From Stutzerimonas stutzeri (lineage in GTDB: Bacteria > Pseudomonadota > Gammaproteobacteria > Pseudomonadales > Pseudomonadaceae): DNA of 64,000 bases. The position numbers and the translations under genes were made by a program. Under the pieces are notes generated by a model that ran no database searches, was not told where the DNA came from, and saw nothing but the letters and a program-made list of their open reading frames with translations. The stretch covers positions 608,001 through 672,000 of the forward strand of contig NZ_CP046902.1 in the NCBI RefSeq assembly GCF_009789555.1, written 5' to 3'. Shown piece after piece: positions 34,844-43,561 of this stretch (within the stretch, counting starts at the first letter, position 1; the number at the start of each line of letters is the position of its first letter).

Positions 34844-35433
34844 CACAGTGTCTCCATGGCAGTACGCACATCGCTTATCTGCGCGATCAGCTGCATGCTG
34901 GCGAGCGACGCTTCATGCGCGGCAGGATTGGCCGAAGCGCAGGCGTCGGCCGCGACGGTGACCTCAAAGCCGCAATCGACGGCGTGGCGCACAGTGCTTT
35001 CCACCACCGAATGCGTGGCCACACCGGCGATCAGCAGGCGGTCCGCCTGAACGGCCCGCAGGAGGATTTCCAGCGGCGTGCCGTAGAACGCATTGATCCG
35101 GGTGTGCTTGAGCACGAATTCGTCGAGGCTAGACCTTGGGGCGAGCGGCTCGTAGAAATCCGCGCCCCAACTGCCGTCCTGGACCGCGCCACTGGTGGCC
35201 ACGGCTTTGAGAATCGGCGCGTTCTGGATCAAGTCGGCATAGTCCGGGCGGTAGGCCACCCGGACGTGGATGATCGGCCAGCCACGCGCCCTTGCGTCTT
35301 CGAGCAAGGCAGCTGCCGCGCCCAGTACCTTCGCGCGGGCCGGATCATCGGCCGCCAGCCCCACCCGGATGCGACCATCCGGATGCAGCACATCGTTCTG
35401 ATAATGCAGGGCGAGTACGGCGGGCCGACTCAT
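34843..35433 (-). CDS. Isochorismatase-fold hydrolase lacking canonical Asp and Cys
   Basis: 196 residues from the ATG at 35433, overlapping the beta-subunit stop (ATGA). Isochorismatase/cysteine-hydrolase fold: ALHYQNDVLHPDG at the N-terminus and GVATHSVVESTVRHAVDCG near residue 150. In the amidohydrolase branch the first motif has Asp (IDMQ) and the second has Cys (xxCVxxT). Here these positions are His and Val. The middle lysine (VLKHTRINAFYGT) is kept. It is therefore unlikely to be an ordinary cysteine amidase. EntB/PhzD-type isochorismatases also lack the Cys. Role in the operon unknown. Confidence 0.8.
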   Translation of the reverse strand: MSRPAVLALHYQNDVLHPDGRIRVGLAADDPARAKVLGAAAALLEDARARGWPIIHVRVAYRPDYADLIQNAPILKAVATSGAVQDGSWGADFYEPLAPRSSLDEFVLKHTRINAFYGTPLEILLRAVQADRLLIAGVATHSVVESTVRHAVDCGFEVTVAADACASANPAAHEASLASMQLIAQISDVRTAMETL

Positions 35434-35966
35434 CAGACGAACACCTCGAGATTGGCGAACACGTCTTCGCAATTGACGAGGTCGACCCGCTTGAGCGCGA
35501 TCTTCCAGCCACCGCCGTCCTGCTCCGCCAGCTTGTAGGTATAGCGGCCTGCAAGCTGGCGCTGTTCCAGTCGCCATTCACTGACCTGGAAGACAGCACG
35601 GACCACCAGGTGCCCGGCCGCATCGCAACCCTCTACAACGATGTTGCCGACCAGATGCGCAGTCCGGGTTGGCGGCTGCTGCGACCAGTTACGCGCGTTT
35701 TCCACCCGGCGGATACGCACCTCGCGCAGCATGCGACCTTCCCAGAACAGCGAGATGTGGTCGAAGGGGTTCGCCTGCTCGTGCTTGTGCGGCATCCAGT
35801 ACATGCCGGTCTCGGTGTACAGCGCATCCCATTCCCAGAAACGACGCTCGTCCAGCAGCCGCGCTTCGTCGAAGATGAACCGCTCGATATCGCGCTGCAT
35901 ATCATGGCCAACCTGAACCGGCTGTAGATCGCGAGTGCCGAAGTCGAAGTTACGATCAAACTGCAT
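35433..35966 (-). CDS. Aromatic-ring-hydroxylating dioxygenase beta subunit
   Basis: 177 residues, NTF2-like fold of ring-hydroxylating beta subunits (DIERFIFDEARLLDERRFWEW, NPFDHISLFWEGRML, KRVDLVNCEDVFANLEVFV). Overlaps the end of the alpha-subunit gene by 11 nt. It is only distantly similar to antB, so the two oxygenases are not recent duplicates. Confidence 0.87.
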   Translation of the reverse strand: MQFDRNFDFGTRDLQPVQVGHDMQRDIERFIFDEARLLDERRFWEWDALYTETGMYWMPHKHEQANPFDHISLFWEGRMLREVRIRRVENARNWSQQPPTRTAHLVGNIVVEGCDAAGHLVVRAVFQVSEWRLEQRQLAGRYTYKLAEQDGGGWKIALKRVDLVNCEDVFANLEVFV

Positions 35967-37287
35967 GGGTGCTCTCCTTGGCGATTAGGGTGGCGGTCAT
36001 GTACTGCTTCCAGGCGGCGAACTGGTTACGCATTGGCAGTTCGCTGGTGCCGTTGGTGGACACCGCGCCATCGGGCAGGATGGTGTCGCTGCCGGCATAG
36101 CGGTGCATGCTCACCCAGTCACCACCGCGGGTCAGGTTGCCTTCCTGGCAGCGGGCGTAGACCTCTACGTCGTCGGGCATCACGTTTGAAGAAGGCGAGT
36201 TGATGACATTGGCGTAGGTCAACGCGCGATCGAATACTTCCTCCGGTGCGCCCTTGAGGCGGAAGGTCTGGATCTCGACCATGGTCTGGTTCACCGACAG
36301 CGGGCGGATCACCCGGAACTGCTGGAACACGGTATGCGGCGAGCCGCTGCCATAGATCACCGTGTTGTGTCGGTTCATCCCCAGGATTTCCTGCGCCCGC
36401 TCTGCGCCGTAGGCTTGCGTCAGGCATTCGAAATGGGCACGGGAAACCGGATCGCGAGTGGCCGCTGCCGGATCGAAAATGGCTTCCATGTAGCCGTGGC
36501 CGTTGTTATAGGCACGCAGCTCGAGCTTTTCCCAGAAATCGTAAGGCTCGCCATTGCCGTCCATGATCAGCAATTCGAAAGGCATCTCGCCAATGACACT
36601 GGCCTCGCTGCGGGCCGCTTCGAAGGAGGACTCATGAGTGATCCGGGCGTGCATGGTGTCGTGCAGGTTTTCGTAGAAGACCTTCCAGTTGGAACGCTGC
36701 ATCACGCGGAACACGCCCGCAGCGACCTCAACCTCACCTACCGGTGAACGGTCGCAGAGGTTGTCGATGGAGCTGATCACATCACCGAGAAAGCTCTTCA
36801 GATCCGGACCGAAATCGGCCTGGCTGGCAAACACAAAGCCGCGGTAGCTGTCGACCCGGGCCACACTCACCATCGAAAAGTCAGGGTGTTTAGGGTCGTA
36901 GCAGGTGCCTTCGAAGCCGCTCTTGAGTGGTGCCGACAGGTGATCGCCGTCGAGCTTGAACGTCCAGGCGTGGTATGGGCAGCGGAAGAACTTGCCCACG
37001 CTGCCATCACCGTCTGCCACCAGCTTGGCGCCTTTATGCGGGCAGCGGTTATAGAGAACGTTGACCTTGTTGTCAGCGCCCCGAACCATGATCACATCCT
37101 GATTGCCAATGCGTGTGGTGTGGTAATCGCCGACGGCCTTGACCTGACTTTCGTGGCCGACGTAGATCCAGGCCTGGCCGTAGATGCGCTCCATTTCCAA
37201 TTGAAACAGCGTCGGGTCTGTGTAGACGCTTTTGTGCACGCTGTCGCCCCGCACCAGCGCGGCGATCTCCTCGTTCGATGGAATCAT
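35956..37287 (-). CDS. Rieske aromatic-ring-hydroxylating dioxygenase alpha subunit
   Basis: 443 residues from the ATG at 37287 (MIPSNEEIAALVRG), with AGGAC upstream. Rieske motif CPHKGA...CPYHAW near residues 83-106 and iron motif ENLHDTMHARITHES near 205. It belongs to the HcaE/benzoate-like large-subunit group but is clearly distinct from antA. Its neighbours (PDR-type reductase, SDR, isochorismatase-fold protein, hydrolase-SnoaL) do not match a catabolic operon I can name. An upper pathway giving anthranilate or catechol, for example from an N-heterocycle, is plausible from the nearby ant and cat genes. Confidence 0.87.
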   Translation of the reverse strand: MIPSNEEIAALVRGDSVHKSVYTDPTLFQLEMERIYGQAWIYVGHESQVKAVGDYHTTRIGNQDVIMVRGADNKVNVLYNRCPHKGAKLVADGDGSVGKFFRCPYHAWTFKLDGDHLSAPLKSGFEGTCYDPKHPDFSMVSVARVDSYRGFVFASQADFGPDLKSFLGDVISSIDNLCDRSPVGEVEVAAGVFRVMQRSNWKVFYENLHDTMHARITHESSFEAARSEASVIGEMPFELLIMDGNGEPYDFWEKLELRAYNNGHGYMEAIFDPAAATRDPVSRAHFECLTQAYGAERAQEILGMNRHNTVIYGSGSPHTVFQQFRVIRPLSVNQTMVEIQTFRLKGAPEEVFDRALTYANVINSPSSNVMPDDVEVYARCQEGNLTRGGDWVSMHRYAGSDTILPDGAVSTNGTSELPMRNQFAAWKQYMTATLIAKESTHAV

Positions 37288-37300
37288 TGTTTTGTCCTCA

Positions 37301-38245
37301 TCACAGATCGAGCACCAGTCGGCCGCCGCGAGCGCGGGACACGCAGGTGCAGAAACTCCCCGAAGCACGGTCGCGCTCGGACAGGCAGATATCACGGTGC
37401 TCGGCGTCTCCTTCGAGCACCTGGGTCACGCAAACACCGCAGTCGCCGCGGCGGCAATCGAACATGGGGTCCAGGCCGGCCGCGACCATCACGTCCAGCA
37501 GGCTTTGCCCAACCGGGACATGCAGCGTGACGCCACTCCCTCGCAGCTCCGCGTCGAAGGCGGTCTCGCCAGCCACTTCCAGGCTGCCGGCGAACAGCTC
37601 GCTATGCAGATAGTCCTCGGCCCAGCCGAGATCACGGGCGGTATCCAGTACATCGGCAATCAGCGATTTCGGGCCGCATACGTACAAATGCCGCCCGGCC
37701 ACCGGCGCGGCCAACACCTCGCTCAGTGGTATGCGGCCGCTGGCCGGCTCGCCGCTGATCCAGCAGCGCGCCTCAGGCATGGCGCGGACCTCGTCGAGAT
37801 AGGCCATGCCAGACGCATCCCGACCGCCGTAGTGCAGCGCGAAGCCGCGACCCTCCTGGCGTAAGGCCCGCGCCATCGCCAGGATCGGCGTGATACCGAT
37901 GCCACCTGCAATCAGCAGCGCATCCTTGGCCATCTCGGAAAGCGGGAAATGATTCTTCGGTGCCTCGACCTTGAGCGACTGGCCTTCCTGGAGCCCGTGC
38001 ACCCAGCGCGAGCCACCGGTGCTGGGCTGCTCCAGCTGGACCGCGATCTCGTAGTAGTTTTCCCCAGGCAGGTTCACCAAGGAGTAAGCGCGCTGCATCG
38101 GGCGCTCGCCCGGCACATGCAGTTCAATGTGGGCCCCCGGCAAAAAAGACGGGAGCGCCTGGCCGCCTTCGCTTGCCAACAGCAGCCGGCGGATGCGCGG
38201 AGTCAGGGACTCGATACGTTCGACACGTAGGGAAAGGCTAGACAT
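37301..38245 (-). CDS. PDR/VanB-type oxygenase reductase
   Basis: 314 residues. FMN/FAD domain (RAYSLVNLPGENYYEIAV), NAD domain (LLIAGGIGITPILAMARAL, YVCGPKSLI) and a C-terminal plant-type [2Fe-2S] domain (CRRGDCGVCVTQVLEG), the order of phthalate dioxygenase reductase and VanB, opposite to antC. First gene of the operon reductase-alpha-beta-isochorismatase-SDR-hydrolase; 13 bp before the alpha gene. GGCTA/GGATA half sites lie upstream at 38312-38337. It would supply electrons to the adjacent Rieske oxygenase. Confidence 0.88.
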   Translation of the reverse strand: MSSLSLRVERIESLTPRIRRLLLASEGGQALPSFLPGAHIELHVPGERPMQRAYSLVNLPGENYYEIAVQLEQPSTGGSRWVHGLQEGQSLKVEAPKNHFPLSEMAKDALLIAGGIGITPILAMARALRQEGRGFALHYGGRDASGMAYLDEVRAMPEARCWISGEPASGRIPLSEVLAAPVAGRHLYVCGPKSLIADVLDTARDLGWAEDYLHSELFAGSLEVAGETAFDAELRGSGVTLHVPVGQSLLDVMVAAGLDPMFDCRRGDCGVCVTQVLEGDAEHRDICLSERDRASGSFCTCVSRARGGRLVLDL

Positions 38246-38597
38246 GCTCGTTTCCTGATCAAACCACTCGGGTTTCGTCAGGTCACTTTAGGAACGGCCC
38301 GAGGTAGTAAATAGCCGATATCGGTAAACTACTATCCGGTAATGGCAACACTGCTCGATTGGCAGGCATGACTAGGCGATAGCCCACCAAACTGTGTGAA
38401 TGCCCCGCGGCAACTGGAAGACCGAAACATCGGCTGGAGCAGAGGCTTAGCGGTCATTGTCAGGCTCTGGGCCCGAAAGCTTTTTGCCTATGCTGTCGAT
38501 CTGCGCCGCGGGAATTCGTTGGCAACGGCTCACCATTGCCTCCCCCTGCGGACATCCATTCAACGGTTTCCGGGACTCACGATGCAAACATCAAGAA
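38246..38597. other. Promoter region of the second dioxygenase operon
   Basis: 352 bp with no supportable gene apart from the small AbrB-like frame that follows. Contains the half sites at 38312-38337 close to the reductase start; the rest is unremarkable. Confidence 0.5.
38312..38337 (-). promoter_or_regulatory. AraC/XylS-type operator pair upstream of the reductase gene
   Basis: On the minus strand GGATA (38333-38337, within ATTACCGGATAG) and GGCTA (38312-38316), spaced 21 bp, both fitting GGNTA. They lie about 70-90 bp upstream of the reductase. A related TATCGGTAA lies between them. Confidence 0.55.
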
Positions 38598-38741
38598 GTG
38601 ATTGAGGACTGGGACGGCGACGGCGCTATTCGCCTGCCTGACGAGGTTTTACAGGCGATGGGAGTCGATGTTGGAGACACGCTCTACTTACTCGAAGAGT
38701 ACGTAGGCACCACTCGATGCCTAGTGCCTGCCACTTTCTGA
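38598..38741 (+). CDS. Small AbrB/MazE-like domain protein or remnant
   Basis: 47 residues from a GTG (begins VIEDWDGDGAIRLPDEVLQA). The pattern of a swapped-hairpin AbrB/SpoVT/MazE DNA-binding domain is visible: AIRLPDEVLQAMGVDVGDTLYL. No good ribosome site is seen and no toxin gene follows, so it may be an orphan antitoxin-like protein or a decayed fragment. Confidence 0.4.
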   Translation: MIEDWDGDGAIRLPDEVLQAMGVDVGDTLYLLEEYVGTTRCLVPATF

Positions 38742-38835
38742 TAGTCGCCTCGACACGCCTGTTCCGTAAATCCTGGACGGTGGGCCGGCGGGCATCTGCA
38801 ATCGGGGCGAGCGTTCAGCGCTCAGGATTGAGCCG

Positions 38836-39219
38836 CTACCGGAATGAGCCCACCTTGCGCTCAGACAAGGTCAGCGCGATCTTTTTTCGCAGGTCGCATT
38901 CCGAGAACGGCTTGTGCAACGTGTGGTATTCACCGAACCGTTCCGGTATTCCGCTCGCGCCATACCCTGTGCTGAAGATGAACGGAACATTGCGGGCATG
39001 AAGGATATCGGCCACAGGGAACACCCGCTGCCCGGCCAGGTTGACGTCCAGCATCACCAGGTCGACGTTCACCGTCCTGGCCAGCTCGAGTGCGGTGGCG
39101 AGCCGAGCGACTGAGGCGACGACCTCGCAGCCAAACTCTTGCAGCATGTCCTCGATCATCATCGCGACGGCGCCCTCGTCCTCGACGACGAGTACTCTCA
39201 CTCCATCGAACGGGGTCAC
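38836..39219 (-). CDS. Single-domain response regulator
   Basis: 127 residues from a GTG at 39219 that overlaps the kinase stop (GTGA). Receiver domain only: acidic pair in VLVVEDEGAV, phospho-acceptor Asp in DLVMLDVNLAG, switch Thr/Ser in FIFSTGYG and Lys in LHKPFSE. Output probably goes through protein contacts. Such receivers commonly accompany HWE kinases. The pathway controlled is unknown. Confidence 0.85.
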   Translation of the reverse strand: MTPFDGVRVLVVEDEGAVAMMIEDMLQEFGCEVVASVARLATALELARTVNVDLVMLDVNLAGQRVFPVADILHARNVPFIFSTGYGASGIPERFGEYHTLHKPFSECDLRKKIALTLSERKVGSFR

Positions 39220-41402
39220 GGATCTTCTGCTCCGACAAGAATCGAGAAGCGGCAAACGAACCCATCAGGGGCGAAGTCGATGTCGAGTGTGCCCCCCAGG
39301 TCACGCTCTATGCAGCGCGCCATCAAGCGAAACCCCAGCCCATGTCGTTCAGGTCGGGCCACCACCGGCCCGCCTTGCTCACGCCAGTCGAAGACCAGCA
39401 GCGATGCATTCGATTGTGCCTGGACGTCCCAGCTGACGCAGAGCCTACCGGTCTCGTCCGACATTGCTCCATATTTGAGCGCGTTGATCGCCAGCTCGTT
39501 GAGCGTCATGGTGAGGCTCAGCGCGACGCGCGGGCTGACCTCGATTGCCGCCCCGTCGATGGCGATACGGCCGGGCTCATGACCGACGATGGGCATCAGC
39601 ACTTCACGCGCGAGGGAATCGAGCGGAGTGTCGCCCCAATGCCGCTTCGTCAACAGGTCGTGCGCCCGCGACAAGGCCAGCAGCCGCGCTTCGAACCGCT
39701 TGTAAACGTCGTCTGCGCTTCGTGCGTTCCGCGCGGTCTGGGCGGCCAGCGATTGGACGGTGGCCAGGGTGTTCTTGACTCGATGGTTGAGTTCATCGAT
39801 CAGGGTCTTCTGCCTGTTCTCCGCCTGCTTGCGCTCGGTGATGTCGACAAGCATGTTGATCGCACCGACCAGGGTGCCATCTGCATCGTGCAATGGCGTC
39901 GGGTAGGGAATGAAGGGCACGCGGGTGCCATCCGGCCGCTCCGCGATCGCCTCGACGCCGCGTATGGGACGGTCTTCCCTCAGGGCGATCGCCATCGGGC
40001 ACTGGTCGTGTGGCAGGGGGCTTTCGTCGGCGTTGTACAGCCGCCAGGTGACGCACCACATCTCGCCCAGTTGAGGCGTTCGGCCTGACAATTCGACCGA
40101 GGCCTGATTGAAGAAGGTGATACGGCCGTCGGCGTCGGTCGTATAAACCGCCGCCGGCAAGGCTTCGAGCAGGTTGCGCATATGCCGTTCGCTTTCCCGG
40201 ATACGGTCCTCCATGCGCTGGGTAAGAGTGACATCCTGAATCACCCGCACCCCATAGCGGAAGGCGCCAGAAGGCTCCCTCACGGACGAGCTGTGGATGT
40301 CCAGGTAGACGATTTCGCCATCAGGCTTGAACGCGCGCTTTCGAAGCACGTAGCTGTCCAGCTCGCCGGCCACCTGACGCGCGTACAACGCGGCATCCTG
40401 CTCGGTGTGGTCCGCATGGGTATAGTCCAGGAACGTCATCGCCAGCAGTTGCTCGCGGCTCCGGTTCAGCATCGTGCAAATGGCGTCGTTCACGCGAACC
40501 AGGCGCCCCTGCGCATCGGTTTCGGCGATGCCTATCGTGGCGGCCTCGTAGGTCGCTGAAAGCCGATCATCGCTCTCTCTACGCGCTCTTTCAGCCAAAT
40601 GGACATCGGTCACATCGATGGTGAAGCAACGGGTATTGAAGAACTTGCCCGCCTCGAAACGTCCATTGGAGGTGATCACGACATGCTTGATGGTACCGTC
40701 CTTGGCCCGTAGACGCGCCGGATAGCCTTCCAGGCATTCGCCCTTGGACAGTTTATCCAGAATGTCGCTTATAACCGGCGCATCGACATGAAACTCGGTT
40801 ATGTGGCGCCCGATATATTCGTGTGCCGTATATCCAAGCAGGGACAACTCGGCCTTGTTGGCGCGAAGAATGGTCCCATCGGCGCTGACAATATGAAGTC
40901 CCACCGCGCTGTTATCGAAGAAGTCTTCCAGATCGGCACTTTTGCGCCGAAGCTCCTCGGCCATCGCATGCTGTGCCGTGACGTCCTGAAAACAATTGAT
41001 CGCGCCCTGAATCGCCCCGTGTCGATCCCTGAGGGCCCTGATGTTCACCAGGGCTACGAAGCGGGAACCGTCCGGACGCTGGATGATCACCTGCCCATTG
41101 CGCGTCGCAACGCCCGTACTGAGCGCCAACGCCATGGGGCAGTCTTCGAATGCCAGTGGCGTACCGTCGTTCAGAAATAGCCGATGCGAACCGCAGAAAC
41201 GATCGCCATTCACCCCGAGCACGGGTGTCCGGCCCCACAACTCGGCTGCTTCGGCGTTGTACCTGACCAGCCAGCCGTCACGGTCACAGAGATAGACCGC
41301 ACCGGGGATGGCATCGAACGCGCTGGCACACAACGAAACCAGGCTGTCGTATTCGCTGAGCGCGCCGGGAAGTTGTCCTATGTTCGACATCGTGTGATCC
41401 AT
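39216..41402 (-). CDS. Multi-PAS HWE-type sensor histidine kinase
   Basis: 728 residues (start at 41402 or an ATG at 41390). Four PAS/PAC units span about residues 20-515 (for example AVYLCDRDGWLVRYNAEAAE and AVYTTDADGRITFFNQASVE), with no signal peptide or membrane helices, so it is a cytoplasmic sensor. The kinase core begins at about 525 with the HWE/HisKA_2 H-box ELNHRVKNTLATVQSLA, and the C-terminus has the shortened ATPase lobe (NELAINALKYGA, RHGLGFRLMARCI). Coupled to the receiver gene downstream. The HWE class includes many light and redox sensors; no chromophore site was identified. Confidence 0.87.
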   Translation of the reverse strand: MDHTMSNIGQLPGALSEYDSLVSLCASAFDAIPGAVYLCDRDGWLVRYNAEAAELWGRTPVLGVNGDRFCGSHRLFLNDGTPLAFEDCPMALALSTGVATRNGQVIIQRPDGSRFVALVNIRALRDRHGAIQGAINCFQDVTAQHAMAEELRRKSADLEDFFDNSAVGLHIVSADGTILRANKAELSLLGYTAHEYIGRHITEFHVDAPVISDILDKLSKGECLEGYPARLRAKDGTIKHVVITSNGRFEAGKFFNTRCFTIDVTDVHLAERARRESDDRLSATYEAATIGIAETDAQGRLVRVNDAICTMLNRSREQLLAMTFLDYTHADHTEQDAALYARQVAGELDSYVLRKRAFKPDGEIVYLDIHSSSVREPSGAFRYGVRVIQDVTLTQRMEDRIRESERHMRNLLEALPAAVYTTDADGRITFFNQASVELSGRTPQLGEMWCVTWRLYNADESPLPHDQCPMAIALREDRPIRGVEAIAERPDGTRVPFIPYPTPLHDADGTLVGAINMLVDITERKQAENRQKTLIDELNHRVKNTLATVQSLAAQTARNARSADDVYKRFEARLLALSRAHDLLTKRHWGDTPLDSLAREVLMPIVGHEPGRIAIDGAAIEVSPRVALSLTMTLNELAINALKYGAMSDETGRLCVSWDVQAQSNASLLVFDWREQGGPVVARPERHGLGFRLMARCIERDLGGTLDIDFAPDGFVCRFSILVGAEDP

Positions 41403-42168
41403 CCCGGCGTTATATCGGCGTATCTTCGATATCTGAAATGTGGCGAACGTCCATTACCTGTCTATGTACAACCGCTGGAAATGCATGGCGATGCCAGGGA
41501 TCGCATCGAATGATGGACTCGCGAGCCTGAATCAATTGCAGGAGTTGCCCTGCGCATCGGCAGGTTCGAGTCGAACAAGGAAAACACGTACGACCTTCCA
41601 TTGTCGACCATAAGCCGTAGCCGGCCTGATCGATGAATGACCGTAGGGAAGAACAGAAGTGTCCTGTTGCGGTCCAGCGCAATCGTCGAACGTCGCATGC
41701 AGAACGACTCCCGGCTGGCGGATTAACCCACCCGCCGACGCGGATGCGCCTGCCAGGGGAGTCTCCTGGCGGGCTGTCCGGACGATGAAGCCCCTCGAAC
41801 GCTCTGTGGCACAACGTCATTCAAGCCGAGATGGGCATCAGCGGCGAATTTTCCGACGGGTTGCGCGCGTGACCCGGGCTCGGCAGTCGGCCAGGCCGTT
41901 GCATCGAGTCGCCCTGTGTTGAAGTTTGATGCGGTCGGCGCTTGAAGACGCGCCACGCTTCTGCCCGAGCATCGCCGCCAGGCCGGACTACAGACCGTAC
42001 GGCGACCCATGGGCCGGGCCGACCCCGACCCGCTGCATCGGCGTCTACCGGTGCCGCGGCTCGGCGATCGTCGAACAGGTAGCTGCCCCGTGCGCGCCCG
42101 CGGGATGTTCGCTGTGAGAGGCCGACGCGGGCCGCACACCCGTAACGGATCGCGGCCGCGAGAACCGA
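41403..42168. other. Gene-poor stretch upstream of the histidine kinase
   Basis: 766 bp between the kinase start and the CitMHS stop with no supportable gene. Short open frames on both strands lack recognisable domains or ribosome sites. It may hold the kinase promoter and decayed sequence. Confidence 0.5.
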
Positions 42169-43476
42169 TCAGACCTGCACGACGCCAATCGCGACCGCGA
42201 ACGCCAGCATCACCAGGCTCACGCCCCAGGCCCAGAAAAAGGTAAAGGCGATGTGCTTGCGCAACTCCACGCCCGCCAGGGCCAGCGCCAGGTAGACGCT
42301 CGGTACCACCGGGCTGATGGCAAAGCCGGTGTTCTCGCCAATCAGCATGGCCCGAGCGACGGCTTCCAGCGGCACACCGGCTGCCACCGCTACGTCACGG
42401 ATGACCGGTAGCAAGGCGAAGTAGTAGGCATCCGGCGAAAAGATCATGCCCAGCGGGACGCCGAACGCGCCAATGATGACGTGCAGGAACTGCGCCGAGC
42501 CGGCCGGCAGGATATCGATCAGCGCCAGCGCCATCCCGTCGGACATTTTCGCGCCCGATAGCACGCCCAGCAGAACCGCCGCGGCCATCATCACCAGCAC
42601 CATCTGCAGCGCGTCCGACGCGTGGGCCTTGAGCCGCTCGGCCTGAGCCTCCAGCGAGACGAAGTTGAGCGGCAGCGCGAGGCCAAGGCCGACCATGAAG
42701 CAGGCGTACAGCGGAAAGATGCCGGTGAACAGGCAGGCCAGGATCGCGCCTGTCAGGGCCACGTTGAGCCAGTAGCGCAGCGTCCTCGGCGACAGTGCAT
42801 GCTCACGGGGTTCGGCCCGCGCGCTGTCGAAGTCGATGGTCGCCGCCGCTCCCACGGAAACAGGTTGTTGGCGTTGCGCGCGCCGCCCGAGGTAGACCGC
42901 CACCAGCAGCATGCAGGCCAGACCGACCAGTTGCACGGGCACCAGGCCCAGCCACAGCTGGGTGGCGTCCAGCCCGGAGACGGCGGCAGCTCGGGCAGTG
43001 GTACCGCCCCATGGCACCATGTTGCCAACCCCGGCAGTGGTCCCCACCAGGCAAAGCAGCAGCGCCGGGCTCATGTTCAACCGACGATAAAGCGGCAGCA
43101 GCGCCGGAATCGTCAACAGAAAGGTTGCCGCGCCCACGCCGTCCAGATGCACCACGGCGGTGACGAGCACGGTGACCACGGCCACCGCCAGCGGCTTGCC
43201 GCCGGTGCTGCGGATCAACAGATTGACCAGCGGATCGAACAAGCCACGGTCACGCATGATGCCGAAGAACAGAATGGCGAAAAGAAACAGTGCCGCCGTC
43301 GGTGCGACGGTGATCAACCCACTCTTGATGAACTCGCCGATCTGCTGCGGGCTGAAACCGGCCAGCAGGCAGATGGCGACGGGGATAGTGGTGAAGGCCA
43401 CCACCGGACTGATCCGGCGCAGCAGGATCAATACGATGATGCTGAGCATCATCAGAAAGCCCAGGGTTGTAATCAT
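42169..43476 (-). CDS. CitMHS-family citrate/carboxylate:cation symporter
   Basis: 435 residues from the ATG at 43476 (MITTLGFLMMLSIIVLI); the frame is open upstream but this start gives a hydrophobic N-terminus. About twelve membrane helices with family motifs such as HLDGVGAATFLLTIPALLP, VGTTAGVGNMVPWGG and GENTGFAISPVVPSVYLA. CitMHS proteins take up metal-citrate or similar carboxylates. Likely co-transcribed with the AtuA-like genes, 85 bp upstream on the same strand, so it probably imports their substrate. Confidence 0.85.
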   Translation of the reverse strand: MITTLGFLMMLSIIVLILLRRISPVVAFTTIPVAICLLAGFSPQQIGEFIKSGLITVAPTAALFLFAILFFGIMRDRGLFDPLVNLLIRSTGGKPLAVAVVTVLVTAVVHLDGVGAATFLLTIPALLPLYRRLNMSPALLLCLVGTTAGVGNMVPWGGTTARAAAVSGLDATQLWLGLVPVQLVGLACMLLVAVYLGRRAQRQQPVSVGAAATIDFDSARAEPREHALSPRTLRYWLNVALTGAILACLFTGIFPLYACFMVGLGLALPLNFVSLEAQAERLKAHASDALQMVLVMMAAAVLLGVLSGAKMSDGMALALIDILPAGSAQFLHVIIGAFGVPLGMIFSPDAYYFALLPVIRDVAVAAGVPLEAVARAMLIGENTGFAISPVVPSVYLALALAGVELRKHIAFTFFWAWGVSLVMLAFAVAIGVVQV

Positions 43477-43561
43477 GTGGTACACCTCGTCATTGTTTTT
43501 ATTGTCGGGCATCGGCTCGCAGGCCGACACCTCGGATGGCAAAGCGGCGCAACGCCGCGAA

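Noticed and set aside
41410..41820. 136-codon frame in the gene-poor stretch
   Set aside because: No domain, no ribosome site, overlaps another equally weak frame on the same strand.
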